Assembly: GCA_900113425.1 (NCBI GenBank)
Contig: FOZF01000001.1
Coordinates: 1,633,283 to 1,697,282 of the forward strand
Direction: 5' to 3'
DNA from: Stenotrophomonas maltophilia
Lineage (GTDB): Bacteria > Pseudomonadota > Gammaproteobacteria > Xanthomonadales > Xanthomonadaceae
DNA: 64,000 nt
Both the position numbers and the translations under genes were made by a program. Shown here piece after piece: positions 30,359-42,025 of this stretch. The notes beneath the pieces were generated by a model, which worked only from the letters and a program-made list of their open reading frames with translations, ran no database searches and had not been told where the DNA came from. How positions within the stretch are numbered: the stretch's first letter is position 1; every line of letters begins with the position of its first letter.

Positions 30359-30527
30359 GCGCTGGAGGGAGAGGGAGCTGCATGCGAATGTCCCCCGGCG
30401 CCGGCCTGCGGCCGCCACCTCCTCCTTTACTTCGCACGCAGCCCCCTCTCCCTCCGCGTGTCAGGCCTCCACGCGTCGTCTGTTGAAGTGGCTCTGCGGC
30501 TGGACCGTCCGCACGCCGAGCCGCTGC
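30359..30527 (+). repeat. Long direct repeat, unit R copy 1
   Basis: This block of about 168 bp, from GCGCTGGAGGGAGAGGGAGC to GCCGAGCCGCTGC, is repeated 263 bp downstream with only a few substitutions and a 3-bp deletion. It includes GAATGTCCCCCGGCGCC, CCTCCTCCTTTAC and GTTGAAGTGGCTCTGCGGC. No reading frame shared by both copies looks like a protein. Confidence 0.85.
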
Positions 30528-30534
30528 GTGGGTG

Positions 30535-30600
30535 GTGGGGGACATGTGTCGAAATGCCTGCCGTCTGTGCAACGGCTTGGAGGCTCGCGATTACACAGGC
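30535..30600 (+). repeat. Repeat unit S copy 1
   Basis: This block of about 66 bp begins GGGGGACATGTGTCGAAATG and recurs diverged at 30845-30910. Part of it also appears inverted in the intervening DNA. Confidence 0.75.
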
Positions 30601-30621
30601 CGCAATCGCAGGATCGCGGGC

Positions 30622-30787
30622 GCGCTGGAGGGAGAGGGAGCTGCGTGCGAATGTCCCCCGGCGCCGGCCTGTGGCCGTCACCTCCTCCTTTACTTCGCAC
30701 GCAGCCCCCTCTCCCTCCGCGTGTCAGGCCTCCACGCGTTTGTTGAAGTGGCTCTGCGGCTGGACCGTCCGCACGCCGAGCCGCTGC
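30622..30787 (+). repeat. Long direct repeat, unit R copy 2
   Basis: This is the second copy of unit R, differing at only a few positions, such as GCATGCG to GCGTGCG and GCGGCCGCC to GTGGCCGTC. High identity in noncoding DNA suggests recent duplication or active gene conversion. Confidence 0.85.
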
Positions 30788-30789
30788 AC

Positions 30790-30874
30790 GGGTGGCAGGC
30801 GTTTGGACACAGTAAAGGAGGAGGCGACCGCCGCAGGCGGACGACGGGGGACATGTGTCCAAATGCCTGCCACC
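30790..30874. repeat. Long inverted repeat overlapping unit S copy 2
   Basis: GGGTGGCAGGCGTTTGGACA at 30791 pairs with TGTCCAAATGCCTGCCACCC ending at 30874. The interior also holds GTAAAGGAGGAGG, the reverse complement of CCTCCTCCTTTAC in unit R. RNA from either strand would be highly structured. Confidence 0.75.
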
Positions 30875-30930
30875 CGCGCAGCGGCCCGGACGCTCGCGAC
30901 CACAGTCACCGAAGCCACAGAAGCCACCAA

Positions 30931-30953
30931 CAAAAAACCCGGCTTGCGCCGGG
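30931..30953 (-). terminator. Terminator of lpd
   Basis: On the minus strand CCCGGC pairs with GCCGGG around a GCAA loop and is followed by TTTTTTG, about 50 bp beyond the lpd stop. Confidence 0.8.
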
Positions 30954-30963
30954 CTTTCCGTTT

Positions 30964-30986
30964 CACCGGGCATGGCCCGGCGCTAC
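30964..30986 (-). repeat. SMAG element
   Basis: CACCGGGCATGGCCCGGCG followed by CTAC is a reverse SMAG copy, only 15 bp after the lpd stop and before its terminator. Confidence 0.75.
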
Positions 30987-31000
30987 CTGGCGCGAGCGCC

Positions 31001-32809
<1,809 letters not shown>

Positions 32810-32917
32810 GGTGGGTTTTCCTCATGCCCGCCCGGCGTGGCCGGTGGGCTGTCACTGCGTTTCGTCAGGCGGCCGCGCCAGGGGCAACGGCCACACGGTG
32901 GGGGCGAAGCGGGTGCC

Positions 32918-34630
32918 TTACAGCAGCACGCGGCGCATGTCGGCCAGCACCTGCGAGAGGTACGTGGTGAAGCGTGCGGCCAGGGCGCCGTCGATGACGC
33001 GGTGGTCGTAGCTCAACGACAGCGGCAGCAGCAGCTTCGGCGCGAATTCCTTTCCATTCCAGACAGGCTGGATGGACGACTTGGAGACACCGAGGATGGC
33101 CACTTCCGGCGCATTGACGATCGGGGTGAACGCGGTGCCACCGATCCCGCCCAGCGAACTGATCGAGAAGCAGCCGCCACTCATGTCGGCCGGGCCCAGC
33201 TTGCCGTCGCGCGCCTTCTTGGCCAGCTCGCCGGTTTCCTGCGCGATCTGCACCACGCCCTTCTTGTCGACGTCGCGGATCACCGGCACGACCAGGCCGT
33301 TCGGGGTATCGGCAGCGAATCCGATGTTGAAGTACTTCTTCAGGGTCAGGTTCTCGCCGCTGGCGTCCAGCGAGGCGTTGAACTCCGGGAACTTCTTCAG
33401 CGCCGCGGCGCTGGCCTTGATCAGGAAGGCAAGCATGGTCAGCTTGATGCCGGCCTTCTCGTTCTCCTTGTTCAGTGCCACGCGCAGTGCTTCCAGATCG
33501 GTGATGTCGGCCTGGTCGAACTGGGTGACGTGCGGAATCATCGCCCAGTTGCGGGCCAGGTTCGCGCCGGAGATCTTCTTGATGCGCGACAGCGGCTGCA
33601 CTTCGGTCTCGCCGAACTTGCTGAAATCGACCTTCGGCCACGGCAGCAGGTTCAGCCCACCGCCTGCGGCAGCAGCGGCGCCGCCCGCGGCCGGAACGCC
33701 ACCACTGAGCGCGGCCTTGACGAATTTCTGCACGTCACCCTTGGTGATGCGCCCTCCCTTCTCGGTACCGCTGATCTGCAGCAGGTCCACGCCCAGCTCG
33801 CGGGCGAACACGCGCACCGCCGGGGTGGCATACGGCACCTTGGCCGGCAGCACGCCATCAGCGTTGAACTGCACGGGCGGGCTGGACGGGGCGCCGGCCG
33901 ACGCGATCTCGCGGGCTGCCAGCTTGTCCGGCTGGGCCGGCACAGCGACCGGCTCGACCTTGGTGGCGGTCTCGGCAGCGGCCGGGGCCGCCGCAGCAGC
34001 CTCCCGGGTCGGCGCCGGCGCAGCAGCACCCTCGGCTTCGATGATGGCCACCACATTGCCCTGCGACAGGGTGTCCCCCACCTTGACCTTCAGTTCCTTG
34101 ACCACACCGGCCACCGAGGACGGCACTTCCATGGTCGCCTTGTCGCTTTCCAGCGTGACCAGGCCCTGATCCTTCTTGACGGTGTCGCCCACGGCGACCA
34201 GCACTTCGATGACCGGGATGTCGGTGTAATCGCCGATGTCCGGCACCAGGGCTTCAACCGCACCGCCACTGGCAGCCGGGGCGGCCGGCGCGGCAGCCAC
34301 CGGGGCCGGGGCGCTCTGGGTGGCCGCCGCCGGGGCAGCGGCCTTGGCGGGGGCCGGGGCCGGAGCGGCCGGCGCTGCGGCCTCGTCTGCGGCCACTTCG
34401 ATCAGCGCCACGACCTTGCCCTCGGACAGGGTGTCGCCCACCTTGACCTTGATCTCCTTGACCACACCGGCCACCGAAGACGGCACTTCCATGGTCGCCT
34501 TGTCGCTTTCCAGCGTCACCAGGCCCTGGTCCTTCCTGACCGTATCGCCGACGGCGACAAGCACCTCGATTACCGGGATATCGCTGTAGTCACCGATATC
34601 GGGGACAAGTGCTTCCTTGATTTCGGCCAT
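32918..34630 (-). CDS. aceF: Pyruvate dehydrogenase E2, dihydrolipoyl acetyltransferase
   Basis: This 570-residue core subunit has two lipoyl domains (about 1-80 and 118-196, both with DKATMEVPSS), Ala/Pro linkers, a peripheral-subunit-binding domain (ATPAVRVFARELGVDLLQI, GRITKGDVQKF) and the catalytic domain with LSLSYDHRVIDGALAARF near the C-terminus. The start at MAEIKEALVPDIGDY is canonical; a 22-codon upstream extension is not. lpd follows 108 bp downstream. The E1 gene aceE is not in the window, so the complex is encoded at two loci. Confidence 0.97.
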   Translation of the reverse strand: MAEIKEALVPDIGDYSDIPVIEVLVAVGDTVRKDQGLVTLESDKATMEVPSSVAGVVKEIKVKVGDTLSEGKVVALIEVAADEAAAPAAPAPAPAKAAAPAAATQSAPAPVAAAPAAPAASGGAVEALVPDIGDYTDIPVIEVLVAVGDTVKKDQGLVTLESDKATMEVPSSVAGVVKELKVKVGDTLSQGNVVAIIEAEGAAAPAPTREAAAAAPAAAETATKVEPVAVPAQPDKLAAREIASAGAPSSPPVQFNADGVLPAKVPYATPAVRVFARELGVDLLQISGTEKGGRITKGDVQKFVKAALSGGVPAAGGAAAAAGGGLNLLPWPKVDFSKFGETEVQPLSRIKKISGANLARNWAMIPHVTQFDQADITDLEALRVALNKENEKAGIKLTMLAFLIKASAAALKKFPEFNASLDASGENLTLKKYFNIGFAADTPNGLVVPVIRDVDKKGVVQIAQETGELAKKARDGKLGPADMSGGCFSISSLGGIGGTAFTPIVNAPEVAILGVSKSSIQPVWNGKEFAPKLLLPLSLSYDHRVIDGALAARFTTYLSQVLADMRRVLL

Positions 34631-34797
34631 GGGGATAACTCCGGCAATCTGGTGTAGGGAAACGTCTATTGTGCGGCCAGCGGGGGCCAGCGCCAACCGT
34701 TACAGGTGTTTTCAGTACGCACGCAGCCGGGACACGCTGTTGCCCATGGGGCGCGGGCACCTCCAGTGGGTAGCGTATTGTCCGCACGATGTCCGCT

Positions 34798-35358
34798 TCA
34801 TGTCGCCAGTGCATCAGCCACCGGCTGCCAGGCCTGACGCAGGCGCTGCAGCGACCAGGCCGCATTGGCCGGGCTGGTCGAGGGCAGCGCCAGCAGACGC
34901 GGTGGCGCCACCAGGACAGGCAGCACCCAGCGCTGGAATGCCTGCATCGACGCAGCACCATTGCAGCCGATCAGCTGCAGCTCAGGCAGCAGGGCGATCA
35001 GTTCCGGCAGCGCGTTGGCCACTTCCGTACCACGCACGATGTCCGCATCCAGGCTGCCCTGGCGCTCACACCGGCCGATCACATCCCACACCCCGACACC
35101 GGCGGCGTTCAGCGCGCGCATGCGTTGCGGATAGGGCAAACCGGCGTCAAAGCCGCAGACATCGGCCATGAGCGGCCAGAAGCGATTGCGTGGATGCGCG
35201 TAGTACTGGCCAGCGTGCAGCGACGCAGCACCCGGCATCGAACCAAGCAGCAACACGCGCGATCGCGTGTTCACCTGCGCGGGCAGGCCGGTGCAGAGCG
35301 TGGGCGCGCTCACGGTTTGTGCAACTGCATGAACATTCCTCCAGAAGAAAAACCCCAT
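34798..35358 (-). CDS. DNA-deoxyinosine (hypoxanthine-DNA) glycosylase
   Basis: This protein of about 186 residues belongs to the uracil-DNA glycosylase superfamily, family 6-like. The motif LLGSMPGAASLHAGQYYAHP with the following RNRFW is the family signature, and the Asn there is the probable catalytic residue. LIGCNGAASMQAFQRW and ALPSTSPANAAWS follow. It should excise hypoxanthine arising from adenine deamination. The start is uncertain: ATG 35358 has no clear ribosome-binding site, and GTG 35313 (VSAPTL) fits the conserved region better. Confidence 0.85.
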   Translation of the reverse strand: MGFFFWRNVHAVAQTVSAPTLCTGLPAQVNTRSRVLLLGSMPGAASLHAGQYYAHPRNRFWPLMADVCGFDAGLPYPQRMRALNAAGVGVWDVIGRCERQGSLDADIVRGTEVANALPELIALLPELQLIGCNGAASMQAFQRWVLPVLVAPPRLLALPSTSPANAAWSLQRLRQAWQPVADALAT

Positions 35359-35500
35359 GGAAACAGGCTTTTCGCACTCATCGCTGAACAGAGCGAACTA
35401 TTTTTTAACGCGCGTCGGATTCGATTCATGTTGAGGCGACTACGGTGTGCTCGCCCCGCAACCGGGGGCCCAAAAACAAGAAACATTAGGAGATACCCCC

Positions 35501-36136
35501 ATGCGCTCCATCCGTATCCTGAGTCTCGCCCTGCTGACCTCCGCCGCCTTCGCGCCGGCCGCTTTCGCCCAGGACAGCAGCACCACCGACACCGCCTCGG
35601 GCAAGCATTTTGCCGTGGTTGGCGGCGTCACGCTGCTGCAGCCGAAGAATGACCCGATCACCGGCGTCAAGAAGCTCGATGGCGGCCCGGCGCCGACCGT
35701 CAGCTTCAGCTACTACGTCAACGACAACTGGGCCGTTGAGCTGTGGGGCGCTGCCGACAAGTTCGATCACCGCGTCAAGGGTCCGGGCAACACCCGCCTG
35801 GGCAGCGTCGAACAGCAGCCGGTCGCACTGAGCGGCCAGTACCACTTCGGCCAGGCCGACAACGTGTTCCGCCCGTTCGTGGGCGTGGGTTACTTCCAGT
35901 CGGCGTTCAGCAACGAATCGCTGGCTGACGGCAGCAGCTCCGACATCCGCCTGAAGGATGCCAAGGGCGTGATCGGCACCGTCGGCGTCGACATGAACAT
36001 CAACTCCACCTGGTTCGCCCGTGCTGATGCCCGCTACATGCGCGCCCGCCCGGACGTCAAGGTGGGCGGCGAGAAGATCGGCGAAGCCAAGCTGGATCCG
36101 TGGACTGTCGGCGTGGGTATCGGCGCCCGCTTCTAA
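35501..36136 (+). CDS. OmpW-family outer-membrane protein
   Basis: This 211-residue protein has a signal peptide (MRSIRILSLALLTSAAFAPAAFA), eight-strand barrel segments (FAVVGGVTLLQPK, PTVSFSYYVNDNWAVELWGA, FRPFVGVGYFQSAF, DMNINSTWFARADARYMRA) and the terminal WTVGVGIGARF. OmpW forms a hydrophobic channel for small apolar compounds. AGGAG sits 10-14 bp before ATG 35501, fixing the start. Confidence 0.92.
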   Translation: MRSIRILSLALLTSAAFAPAAFAQDSSTTDTASGKHFAVVGGVTLLQPKNDPITGVKKLDGGPAPTVSFSYYVNDNWAVELWGAADKFDHRVKGPGNTRLGSVEQQPVALSGQYHFGQADNVFRPFVGVGYFQSAFSNESLADGSSSDIRLKDAKGVIGTVGVDMNINSTWFARADARYMRARPDVKVGGEKIGEAKLDPWTVGVGIGARF

Positions 36137-36162
36137 GCAGCGCCTGCTTCACTGTCTGTACG

Positions 36163-36193
36163 CGACGGGCCCTTCGGGGCCCGTCGTCGTTTC
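36163..36193 (+). terminator. Terminator after the OmpW-family gene
   Basis: CGACGGGCCC pairs with GGGCCCGTCG around a TTCG tetraloop, followed by TCGTTTCC. The hairpin is strong, the T-tract weak. Confidence 0.7.
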
Positions 36194-36293
36194 CGTCACC
36201 CGCGTTCTGTGTAGAGTCGGGCCGTGCTCGACTGCTTTTTCCGGACGTCGAGCAGGGCTTGACTCTGCAAAGGACGGAAGGCCGGTGATCGGG

Positions 36294-37802
36294 ATGGACA
36301 ACATCGACCTGCTGGTGATCGGAGGTGGCATCAACGGCGCCGGCATCGCACGCGACGCCGCAGGCCGCGGCCTGCGCGTGCTGCTCTGCGAGCAGCACGA
36401 TCTTGCGGCGCATACCTCCAGCGCCAGCAGCAAGCTGGTCCATGGCGGGCTGCGCTACCTGGAACAGGGCGAGTTCGGCCTGGTGCGCAAGGCGCTGGGC
36501 GAACGCGATGTGCTCCGCAGGCAGGCGCCCTGCCTGGTCCGGCCGCTGCGCTTCGTGCTGCCCTGGGAACCCCACCTGCGGCCACGCTGGATGCTGCGGT
36601 TCGGCCTGTGGCTGTATGACCACCTCGGCCATCGCGGCGCAGCGTTCCCTGCTTCGCGCGCACTGCACCTGCCGCACGACCCGTTGGGCACGTGGCTGTC
36701 GCCATCGTTGCAGCAGGCCTTCAGCTATGCCGACGCGCAGGTGGACGATGCACGCCTGGTACTGCTCAACGCGCTGGATGCCGCGCAACGCGGCGCCCGT
36801 GTGCAGGTCCGCACCCGCTGCGTCGAACTGCACGGCGAGCAGGGCCGCTGGCGGGCGGTACTGGTCGATGCAGCGGGACAGCAGCAGACCGTGCACGCAC
36901 ATGCCGTGGCCAACGCGGCCGGTCCCTGGGCCGGAGGCCTGCTGCAACGCATGCAGGCGCCCAGCGGTACACCGGCGCTGCGCCTGGTGCAGGGCAGCCA
37001 CATCGTGCTGCGCCGGCCCTGGCCCGATGACAGCGCCTGCCTGCTGCAGCAGCCCGATGGACGGGTCGTATTCCTGCTGCCGTTCGCCCACGACCACCTG
37101 CTGGTGGGTACCACCGACACCGACTATCAGGGCGATCCGGCGCGCTGCAGCGTGCTGCCTTCGGAAGTGGCGTACCTGTGCGAGGCGGCCAACCGCTATC
37201 TGCGCCAGCCGATCACGGCGACAGAGGTGGTCTGGCAGTTTGCCGGCGTGCGCCCGCTGCTGGCCGCCCCGGATCCGCGCGCGGCAAGACTCAGCCGCGA
37301 CTATCGCCTGCAGCTGCAGGTACAGGACGCGCCCGCCGTGCACGTGCTGGGGGGAAAGCTGACCACCTACCGGGTTCTGGCCGAAGAAGCCCTGGATTTG
37401 CTGCGGCCCCACCTGCCGCAGATGGGGCCGGCATGGACGGCAGCCGGGACGCCGTTGCCAGGCAGCGACTGGGGCGACGCCGTGCAGGCACGCTCGCGCC
37501 TGCGGATACTGGCACCGTGGTTGCCTGAGGACACCACACGGCGCTGGGCCGAGGCCTATGGCAGCCGCAGCACCGAGCTGCTGCACGGGGTGCAGGGCAC
37601 GGACGATCTCGGCGAACACTTCGGCGGTGGGCTGCACGCCCATGAGGTCGTGTTCCTGCGCGACCGCGAATGGGCGCATACCGCCGAGGACATACTGTGG
37701 CGACGGAGCAAGCTGGGACTACGGCTGGACACCGCACAGGTGGCACGGCTGCAGAACTGGATGGAGGAACAGCAGCAGGCCATGCCCGGCCGATCGCGGT
37801 GA
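36294..37802 (+). CDS. glpD: Glycerol-3-phosphate dehydrogenase, aerobic FAD type
   Basis: This 502-residue membrane-associated flavoprotein oxidises sn-glycerol-3-phosphate to dihydroxyacetone phosphate and reduces quinone. The FAD site is LLVIGGGINGAGIARDAAGRG, followed by SSASSKLVHGGLRYLEQGEF and the substrate region LLVGTTDTDY. Length matches E. coli GlpD (501). ATG 36294 is preferred; a GTG three codons earlier is possible. glpK follows 63 bp downstream, but no glpF or glpR is seen. Confidence 0.96.
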   Translation: MDNIDLLVIGGGINGAGIARDAAGRGLRVLLCEQHDLAAHTSSASSKLVHGGLRYLEQGEFGLVRKALGERDVLRRQAPCLVRPLRFVLPWEPHLRPRWMLRFGLWLYDHLGHRGAAFPASRALHLPHDPLGTWLSPSLQQAFSYADAQVDDARLVLLNALDAAQRGARVQVRTRCVELHGEQGRWRAVLVDAAGQQQTVHAHAVANAAGPWAGGLLQRMQAPSGTPALRLVQGSHIVLRRPWPDDSACLLQQPDGRVVFLLPFAHDHLLVGTTDTDYQGDPARCSVLPSEVAYLCEAANRYLRQPITATEVVWQFAGVRPLLAAPDPRAARLSRDYRLQLQVQDAPAVHVLGGKLTTYRVLAEEALDLLRPHLPQMGPAWTAAGTPLPGSDWGDAVQARSRLRILAPWLPEDTTRRWAEAYGSRSTELLHGVQGTDDLGEHFGGGLHAHEVVFLRDREWAHTAEDILWRRSKLGLRLDTAQVARLQNWMEEQQQAMPGRSR

Positions 37803-39365
<1,563 letters not shown>

Positions 39366-39370
39366 GGGCG

Positions 39371-39431
39371 GTAGCGCCGGGCCATGCCCGGCGAATCAAT
39401 CCCCAATCCGCCGGGCATGGCCCGGCGCTAC
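39371..39431. repeat. Inverted pair of SMAG elements
   Basis: A perfect GTAGCGCCGGGCCATGCCC-type copy (39371-39393) faces a perfect reverse copy (39409-39431) across 15 bp. The pair fills the gap between the convergent glpK and metQ genes and can form one long hairpin, so it may serve as a bidirectional terminator. Confidence 0.9.
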
Positions 39432-39441
39432 TACCCCAACA

Positions 39442-40236
39442 TCAGAACGCCGGCAGCACGGCGCCCTTGTACTTGGTCTCGATGAACGTCTTCACCTGTG
39501 CGCTGGTGAGGGCCTTGGCCAGCTTCTGCACGCGCGCATCATCCTTGTTGTCGGGCCGGGCCACCAGGAAGTTCACGTACGGCGAGTCCTTGCTTTCGAT
39601 CGCCAGCGCATCCTTGGTCGGGTTCAGACCCGCATCCAATGCATAGTTGGTGTTGATCAGGGCCAGGTCCACCTGGTCCAGCACGCGGGGCAGCATCGCC
39701 GAATCCAGTTCGCGGAACTTCAGCTGCTTCGGATTGGAGACGATGTCGCGCTGGGTGGCCAGCGCATTGGTCGGATCCTTCAGCTCGATCACGCCGGCCT
39801 TGTGCAGCAGGATCAGCGCCCGGCTGTTGTTGCTCGGATCGTTCGGGATGACCACATCCGCGCCTTCGCGCAGTTCGGCCAGCGACTTGATCTTGCGCGA
39901 GTAGGCGCCGAACGGCTCGATGTGCACGCCGATCACCGTCACCAGATCGGTCTTGCGGTCGCGGTTGTAGGCGTCCAGGTACGGCTCGGTCTGGAAATAG
40001 TTCACGTCCACCTGCTTCTGCACCAGCTGGTCGTTGGGTTGCACGTAGTCGTTGAACACGCGCACGTCCAGTTCCACGCCTTCCTGCTTGAGGATCGGCT
40101 TGACCACCTCGAGGATTTCGGCGTGCGGCACGGCCGTGGCGGCCACGACCAGCTTCTGCGAAGGCTCGCCGGACTTGCCGCAGGCGGTCAGGGCCAGCGC
40201 AGCGGCGAGCAGGGGCAGCAACAGGGTCTTCTTCAT
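39442..40236 (-). CDS. metQ: Methionine ABC transporter substrate-binding lipoprotein
   Basis: This 264-residue NlpA/MetQ-family lipoprotein has a lipobox (LALTAC, lipidated Cys at residue 19) and the family core: KLVVAATAVPHAEILEVV, DYVQPNDQLVQKQVDVNYFQ and ALINTNYALDAGLNP. It should bind methionine in the periplasm for MetNI. The ATPase and permease genes are absent nearby, which is unusual but seen in genomes with dispersed or multiple MetQ copies. Confidence 0.92.
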   Translation of the reverse strand: MKKTLLLPLLAAALALTACGKSGEPSQKLVVAATAVPHAEILEVVKPILKQEGVELDVRVFNDYVQPNDQLVQKQVDVNYFQTEPYLDAYNRDRKTDLVTVIGVHIEPFGAYSRKIKSLAELREGADVVIPNDPSNNSRALILLHKAGVIELKDPTNALATQRDIVSNPKQLKFRELDSAMLPRVLDQVDLALINTNYALDAGLNPTKDALAIESKDSPYVNFLVARPDNKDDARVQKLAKALTSAQVKTFIETKYKGAVLPAF

Positions 40237-40261
40237 GGGCGGAATGATTCTCGGGGGGAGG

Positions 40262-41233
40262 TCAGGATCTATCGTAGTTGCTCAGGGCCAGCTCGAGCAG
40301 CGCCTTGGCCTGCTCGCGCAGCATCGTCGGTTCGACGATCTCGGCATCCGAGCCGTAATGCAGCACATCCATCAGCAGTTCGCGCGACACGCTGTAAGGC
40401 ACTTTCAGTTCATAGCGGCCATCGGCCAGGAAACGGCCCTGCTGCTTGGAATGCCAGTGCTCATCGGCAACCCAGCGCGCAGCCTTGGCGCTGAACAGGA
40501 TGGTGGCCCAGCCCTTCGGCGCGCCGGAGAAAATGCCGTAGCTGGCACCCAGCTGCTCGTCCAGTTCGCTGTCGGCCACGTCACGGGCCGTGTGGTCGAT
40601 CACCCGCGCCTTGTGGATCCGGTCCACCGCGAAGCTGCGGAGCGCCTCGCGGTCGTGGTCCCACGCATCGAGGTACCAGTTGTCGCGGTAGTGGGTCAGG
40701 CGCTGCGGCGAAACGGTGCGCTTGGTCGGTTCGTCGGTGGAACGGGCGCGGTACTCGAAGCCCAGCTGGCGTCGCTCGAGCACGGCCGAAGCCACGCTGC
40801 GGAAGCTGCCTTCGTCGAATTTGCGGCCGCGATGCGGAATGACCCGCACCCGGTCCACCGGCCAGCTGGAGACCCCCGCCTGGGCGGCCAGCAGGCTTTC
40901 GATGCGCTGCTGCAGCGGTGCCAGCACCGAGGACAGCACGCCCCCGCCGGTACGGGCCAGCAGGTGCTGCGATGCCAGCAGGGCATGCAGCTCCTCCGAG
41001 CTGAGCCAGAGGCCGGGCAGTTCGAAGCGGTCGCTTTCGTCGGCGTGATAGCGGAAGCCGGCCTCGCCATCGCCCTCGATCGGCGCCATCAGCGCGTCGC
41101 GCAGGAACGCCAGGTCGCGGTAGACGGTGGCACGGGAGCAACCGAGCTTGTCCTGCAGGGTCGCCACCGTCACCGGATAGCGTGCGGACTTGAGCAGACG
41201 ATGCAGGGCGGTGATGCGTTCGTATCGGTCCAT
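40262..41233 (-). CDS. HTH/WYL-domain transcriptional regulator (YafY-like)
   Basis: This 323-residue protein has an N-terminal DeoR-like helix-turn-helix (ERITALHRLLKSARYPVTVA, CSRATVYRDLAFLRDAL). A middle WYL domain (about 140-210, with KRTVSPQRLTHYRDNWYLDAWD) and a C-terminal WCX region follow. WYL domains sense small ligands or nucleic acids, often during DNA damage or phage defence. The start MDRYERI is standard; the upstream in-frame extension is antisense to the lipoprotein gene and is rejected. Confidence 0.92.
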   Translation of the reverse strand: MDRYERITALHRLLKSARYPVTVATLQDKLGCSRATVYRDLAFLRDALMAPIEGDGEAGFRYHADESDRFELPGLWLSSEELHALLASQHLLARTGGGVLSSVLAPLQQRIESLLAAQAGVSSWPVDRVRVIPHRGRKFDEGSFRSVASAVLERRQLGFEYRARSTDEPTKRTVSPQRLTHYRDNWYLDAWDHDREALRSFAVDRIHKARVIDHTARDVADSELDEQLGASYGIFSGAPKGWATILFSAKAARWVADEHWHSKQQGRFLADGRYELKVPYSVSRELLMDVLHYGSDAEIVEPTMLREQAKALLELALSNYDRS

Positions 41234-41316
41234 GCCCCCGATTATGTCCGAGTCGCGGGTCTTGTGTGGGGGGTTTGGGCTATCGTGGGCGCCCCGCCCT
41301 CTGCAGAAGCCCTCCC

Positions 41317-41919
41317 ATGCGCCGGTTGCCCGCCCTGCCCCTGCTGGCCTGCCTGCTGCTGGCCGCCTGTGGTCGCCCCCCGGCGCCATCCGGCGGCGAG
41401 GCGGCCGTTCCGCAGGCCGACCCGGCTCAGGCGGTACTGGCCGCCAGCCAGCGGTTCGCCGCCCTGCGCAGCTTCCACGCGGAACTGGAGGTGCTGGGTA
41501 CGCCACAGCCGGTCCTCAGTGCGATGGACTTCGTGGCCCCGGACCGATTCCGGGTACAGACGGCGGCCGGTGCACAGACCATCATCGGTGACACGATGTT
41601 CCTGCAGGCCGACGGGGCCATCCGCCAGGTGCCGACGCCGCCCGGTCTGCTCGAGCAATGGCGCACGCCGCTGCCGGCCGACGTCGCGCCCGCGGCGCTG
41701 CAGGCCGAGGATCTGGGCAGCCAGACGCTGGACGGGGTCCAGACCCGCCGCTACCGGCTGCGTGGCGCCGGCCCCGGCGAGCGCCTGGAGTACTGGCTGG
41801 ATGGGCAGGGCCTGCCACGCCAGATCGTGCGCAGCGGCACCAGCAACGGCAAGGTGTTCCAGCTGCGCCTGCGCTATTCGCGCTTCAACGACCCCTCCCT
41901 CCGCATCGAGCTGCCCTGA
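41317..41919 (+). CDS. Outer-membrane-type lipoprotein (LolA/LolB-like fold suspected)
   Basis: This 200-residue protein has a lipobox (LLLAACGRP, Cys about 17). The mature part resembles half-barrel lipoprotein carriers or polymer-binding proteins (FRVQTAAGAQTIIGDTMFLQ, RYRLRGAGPGERLEYWLDGQ, GLPRQIV). No precise function can be assigned. It is divergent from the WYL regulator gene with an 83-bp shared upstream region. Confidence 0.8.
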   Translation: MRRLPALPLLACLLLAACGRPPAPSGGEAAVPQADPAQAVLAASQRFAALRSFHAELEVLGTPQPVLSAMDFVAPDRFRVQTAAGAQTIIGDTMFLQADGAIRQVPTPPGLLEQWRTPLPADVAPAALQAEDLGSQTLDGVQTRRYRLRGAGPGERLEYWLDGQGLPRQIVRSGTSNGKVFQLRLRYSRFNDPSLRIELP

Positions 41920-42025
41920 ATGGGGAGCGGTGACAACGCCTGCTGAAGCGGCCAGCGCCGTGGGGCGGACGGCCATCACGCTTCCAGTATCATCACGGGT
42001 TGTTAACCGCTTCGGAGAAGCCTCG

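Noticed and set aside
30359-30787. Possible CRISPR array from the direct repeats
   Set aside because: The repeats are about 168 bp long, only two copies, and lack regular short spacers or cas genes.
36057-37679. A 540-codon frame antisense to glpD
   Set aside because: glpD is complete with canonical motifs; the antisense translation has none.
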